Assembly: GCA_012960755.1 (NCBI GenBank)
Contig: DUAT01000057.1
Coordinates: 533,324 to 597,323 of the forward strand
Reading direction: 5' to 3'
From: Gammaproteobacteria bacterium
GTDB taxonomy: Bacteria > Pseudomonadota > Gammaproteobacteria > Pseudomonadales > Azotimanducaceae_A
DNA: 64,000 nucleotides
This document shows, in pieces, positions 62,862 to 64,000 of the stretch. A program made the position numbers and the translations under genes. Each line of letters begins with the position of its first letter. Position 1 is the stretch's first letter. The notes under the pieces are model-generated. The model was not told the origin of the DNA. It searched no databases and saw only the letters and a list, made by a program, of their open reading frames with translations.

Positions 62862-63440
62862 ATGAACACCTGGAAGATACTTGCTCTAGTTAGCTTGTTA
62901 GTATGGACAAATTTCAGCTTTGCCGAAACCACCTGTTTTGAGGTCGAGTTCAGCGACGATTTGCATGAGCGATTTCCCAAAATAGATGAGGCATGCTTAC
63001 GAGTGCTCGACTTCAATGGCGAGAGGTACGCCAACCTGGAAGGTAAGATCGTCAGAGCAAGCAGCCGTACAATCTCGCTGCGTTGGAAGCGTACCGACGG
63101 CACCTATATCAGTGACGTGTTCAAAACCAAACCACTACCCAGGGACTTTGCCATCCGCATTAGTGGCAAGGAGGTCAGACCCTCTGCGCTGGAGCGTGGT
63201 CAGGTGATCAATACCTATATCAAACTTGGAGGCGCGGCAGCCACCTTAATGGCTGCACCCGATGTAACCCTGGAAGTCGCTCTGGACAATATGATTGACG
63301 CCGTTATTGACTTCGATAGTTCAACAGAGATGCTCCCGAGTACTGCCAGCATTGTTCCCCTGCTGGGGTTACTCGGCGTTTTACTGATTGGCGCGGCAGT
63401 ATCAATTCGACTGTACTTAAGTAAATTGAGAAGCCTTTAA
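62862..63440 (+). CDS. Exported protein with C-terminal LPSTAS-type anchor
   Basis: A 192-residue protein with a signal peptide ending NFSFAE and two Cys near the start of the mature chain (TTCFEVEF, EACLRVLD). The C-terminus reads LPSTASIVPLLGLLGVLLIGAAVSIRLYL, that is, a Pro/Thr/Ala motif, a membrane helix and basic residues, the architecture of a sorting signal, although sortases are not expected in this kind of organism. A conserved group of gammaproteobacterial proteins ends similarly. I do not recognise the rest. A good AAGGAG-like site (AAAGGAGAGG) precedes the ATG. Confidence 0.6.
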   Translation: MNTWKILALVSLLVWTNFSFAETTCFEVEFSDDLHERFPKIDEACLRVLDFNGERYANLEGKIVRASSRTISLRWKRTDGTYISDVFKTKPLPRDFAIRISGKEVRPSALERGQVINTYIKLGGAAATLMAAPDVTLEVALDNMIDAVIDFDSSTEMLPSTASIVPLLGLLGVLLIGAAVSIRLYLSKLRSL

Positions 63441-63455
63441 GTGCGGGTTTAGCTC

Positions 63456-64000
63456 CTATGGCGCCATCAAAACACCCTCGTTGATCGTGGGGATCTTGAT
63501 GCCACCCGCGTCAAGCTTCTCCTTGATCAGTTTTAGCAATTCCCACCGGACAGGCCAGTAGTCAGCTTTCTCTACCCAGGGACGAACCACGAATACCATC
63601 GCGTAGGGAGACAATTCATCCATCTGAACTGTGGGAGATGGATCCTCCAGTGTCTTTTCGTGATCGTTAACAATTTTGCTGATCAGTGATGTTACCTGTT
63701 CAATATCTTCGTCGTAGGCAACTCGAAATTCCATATCGATGCGACGTCGCTGTTGCAAGGTAATGTTGCGGATTACATCACCCCAGATGCGACTGTTCGG
63801 GATGATCAAGGTCTGGTTGTCAAAGGTTAATACAGTGGTAGAGACCAGACTCATCTTAGACACCCTGCCAACAACGCCACCACCAACTTCGATGATGTCA
63901 TCAACATCAAAGGGGTGATATCCAAGGATCATTATTCCTGCCGCAAAATTTGCCAGGGAATCCTGGAGGGCGAATCCAACGATAAACCCGACTATGCCAA
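63456..64000 (-). CDS. MscS-family mechanosensitive channel (partial)
   Basis: The C-terminal 181 residues of an MscS-type channel; the start lies beyond the right edge. The pore helix with GFIVGFALQDSLANFAAGIMIL is complete. The beta domain HPFDVDDIIEVGGGVVGRVSKMSLVSTTVLTFDNQTLIIPNSRIWGDVIRNITL and the alpha/beta domain follow. It opens under membrane tension to release solutes in hypoosmotic shock. It converges with the preceding small gene, 15 bases between stops. Confidence 0.92.
   Translation of the reverse strand, partial: GIVGFIVGFALQDSLANFAAGIMILGYHPFDVDDIIEVGGGVVGRVSKMSLVSTTVLTFDNQTLIIPNSRIWGDVIRNITLQQRRRIDMEFRVAYDEDIEQVTSLISKIVNDHEKTLEDPSPTVQMDELSPYAMVFVVRPWVEKADYWPVRWELLKLIKEKLDAGGIKIPTINEGVLMAP

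Noticed and set aside
1..64000. CRISPR arrays, rRNA, prophage or transposase genes
   Set aside because: No regularly spaced repeats, conserved rRNA segments, integrase or transposase motifs (DDE, YxxxR..H..R) were recognised on reading.

Overview
The window reads as a chromosomal segment of a Gram-negative, aerobic, heterotrophic gammaproteobacterium, probably marine; this is inferred. Support comes from many outer-membrane barrels and lipoproteins, a CspA-type cold-shock protein, sigma-54 two-component control, a MipA/SYLF/DUF3313/DUF4136 envelope cluster, and scattered catabolic genes for acyl-CoAs, alkanes or sterols, halogenated compounds and glycosides. I see no rRNA, tRNA, CRISPR array, transposase or phage gene.

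Layout. 0-7.5 kb: a phosphotransferase fused to a DUF6285-like tail, a DUF3604 metal-hydrolase-like protein, a decayed TIR-propeller gene, an exported haloalkane dehalogenase and an extended SDR. 7.9-12.3 kb: a decayed stretch with a DcaP-like porin broken at least twice and joined remnants of a DUF3302 gene and a solute-binding gene, with an intact glycine-zipper protein and an intact barrel. 12.8-16.8 kb: a RIO kinase and a four-gene operon (tandem EthD, LLM oxidoreductase, PPOX-fold protein, FAH-family hydrolase). 16.9-21.6 kb: a TMTC-like membrane protein, a sulfatase and an ankyrin lipoprotein. 21.9-35.9 kb: catabolism, with paired acyl-CoA dehydrogenases, enoyl-CoA hydratase, alpha/beta hydrolase with GH3 glycosidase, dienelactone hydrolase, SDR, VOC protein, a CYP153-like P450 and a sterol-desaturase-family hydroxylase. 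36.4-38.5 kb: cspA and housekeeping hydrolases.

38.6-46.7 kb: an adaptor/ATPase/permease efflux operon divergent from an NtrC-type response regulator and its kinase. The intergenic region holds a near-consensus sigma-54 promoter and two perfect inverted-repeat operators, so the unit looks self-contained. 46.7-53.1 kb: envelope proteins mixed with broken genes (AraC regulator, outer-membrane transporter, DUF3313 fragment). 53.2-56.5 kb: a heme redox module (cytochrome b561, DUF1924/SHP-like cytochrome, diheme cytochrome) convergent with a cytochrome-c/Vgb-like propeller protein. 56.7-59.3 kb: an orphan LanC-like protein with a CCG zinc motif, divergent from a GrdB-family gene whose reading frame is interrupted only by a UGA in a U-P-V-C-H context, followed by a hairpin that fits a bacterial SECIS. 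59.4-64 kb: a patatin/surface-antigen protein, a second AI-2E-type transporter, a small membrane protein and a partial MscS channel.

The strongest finding is the predicted selenoprotein at 58142-59020. Otherwise it would be annotated as two broken ORFs. The other broken genes do not fit recoding: they carry TAG or TAA stops, frameshifts or deletions. They suggest either real gene decay or residual sequencing error.
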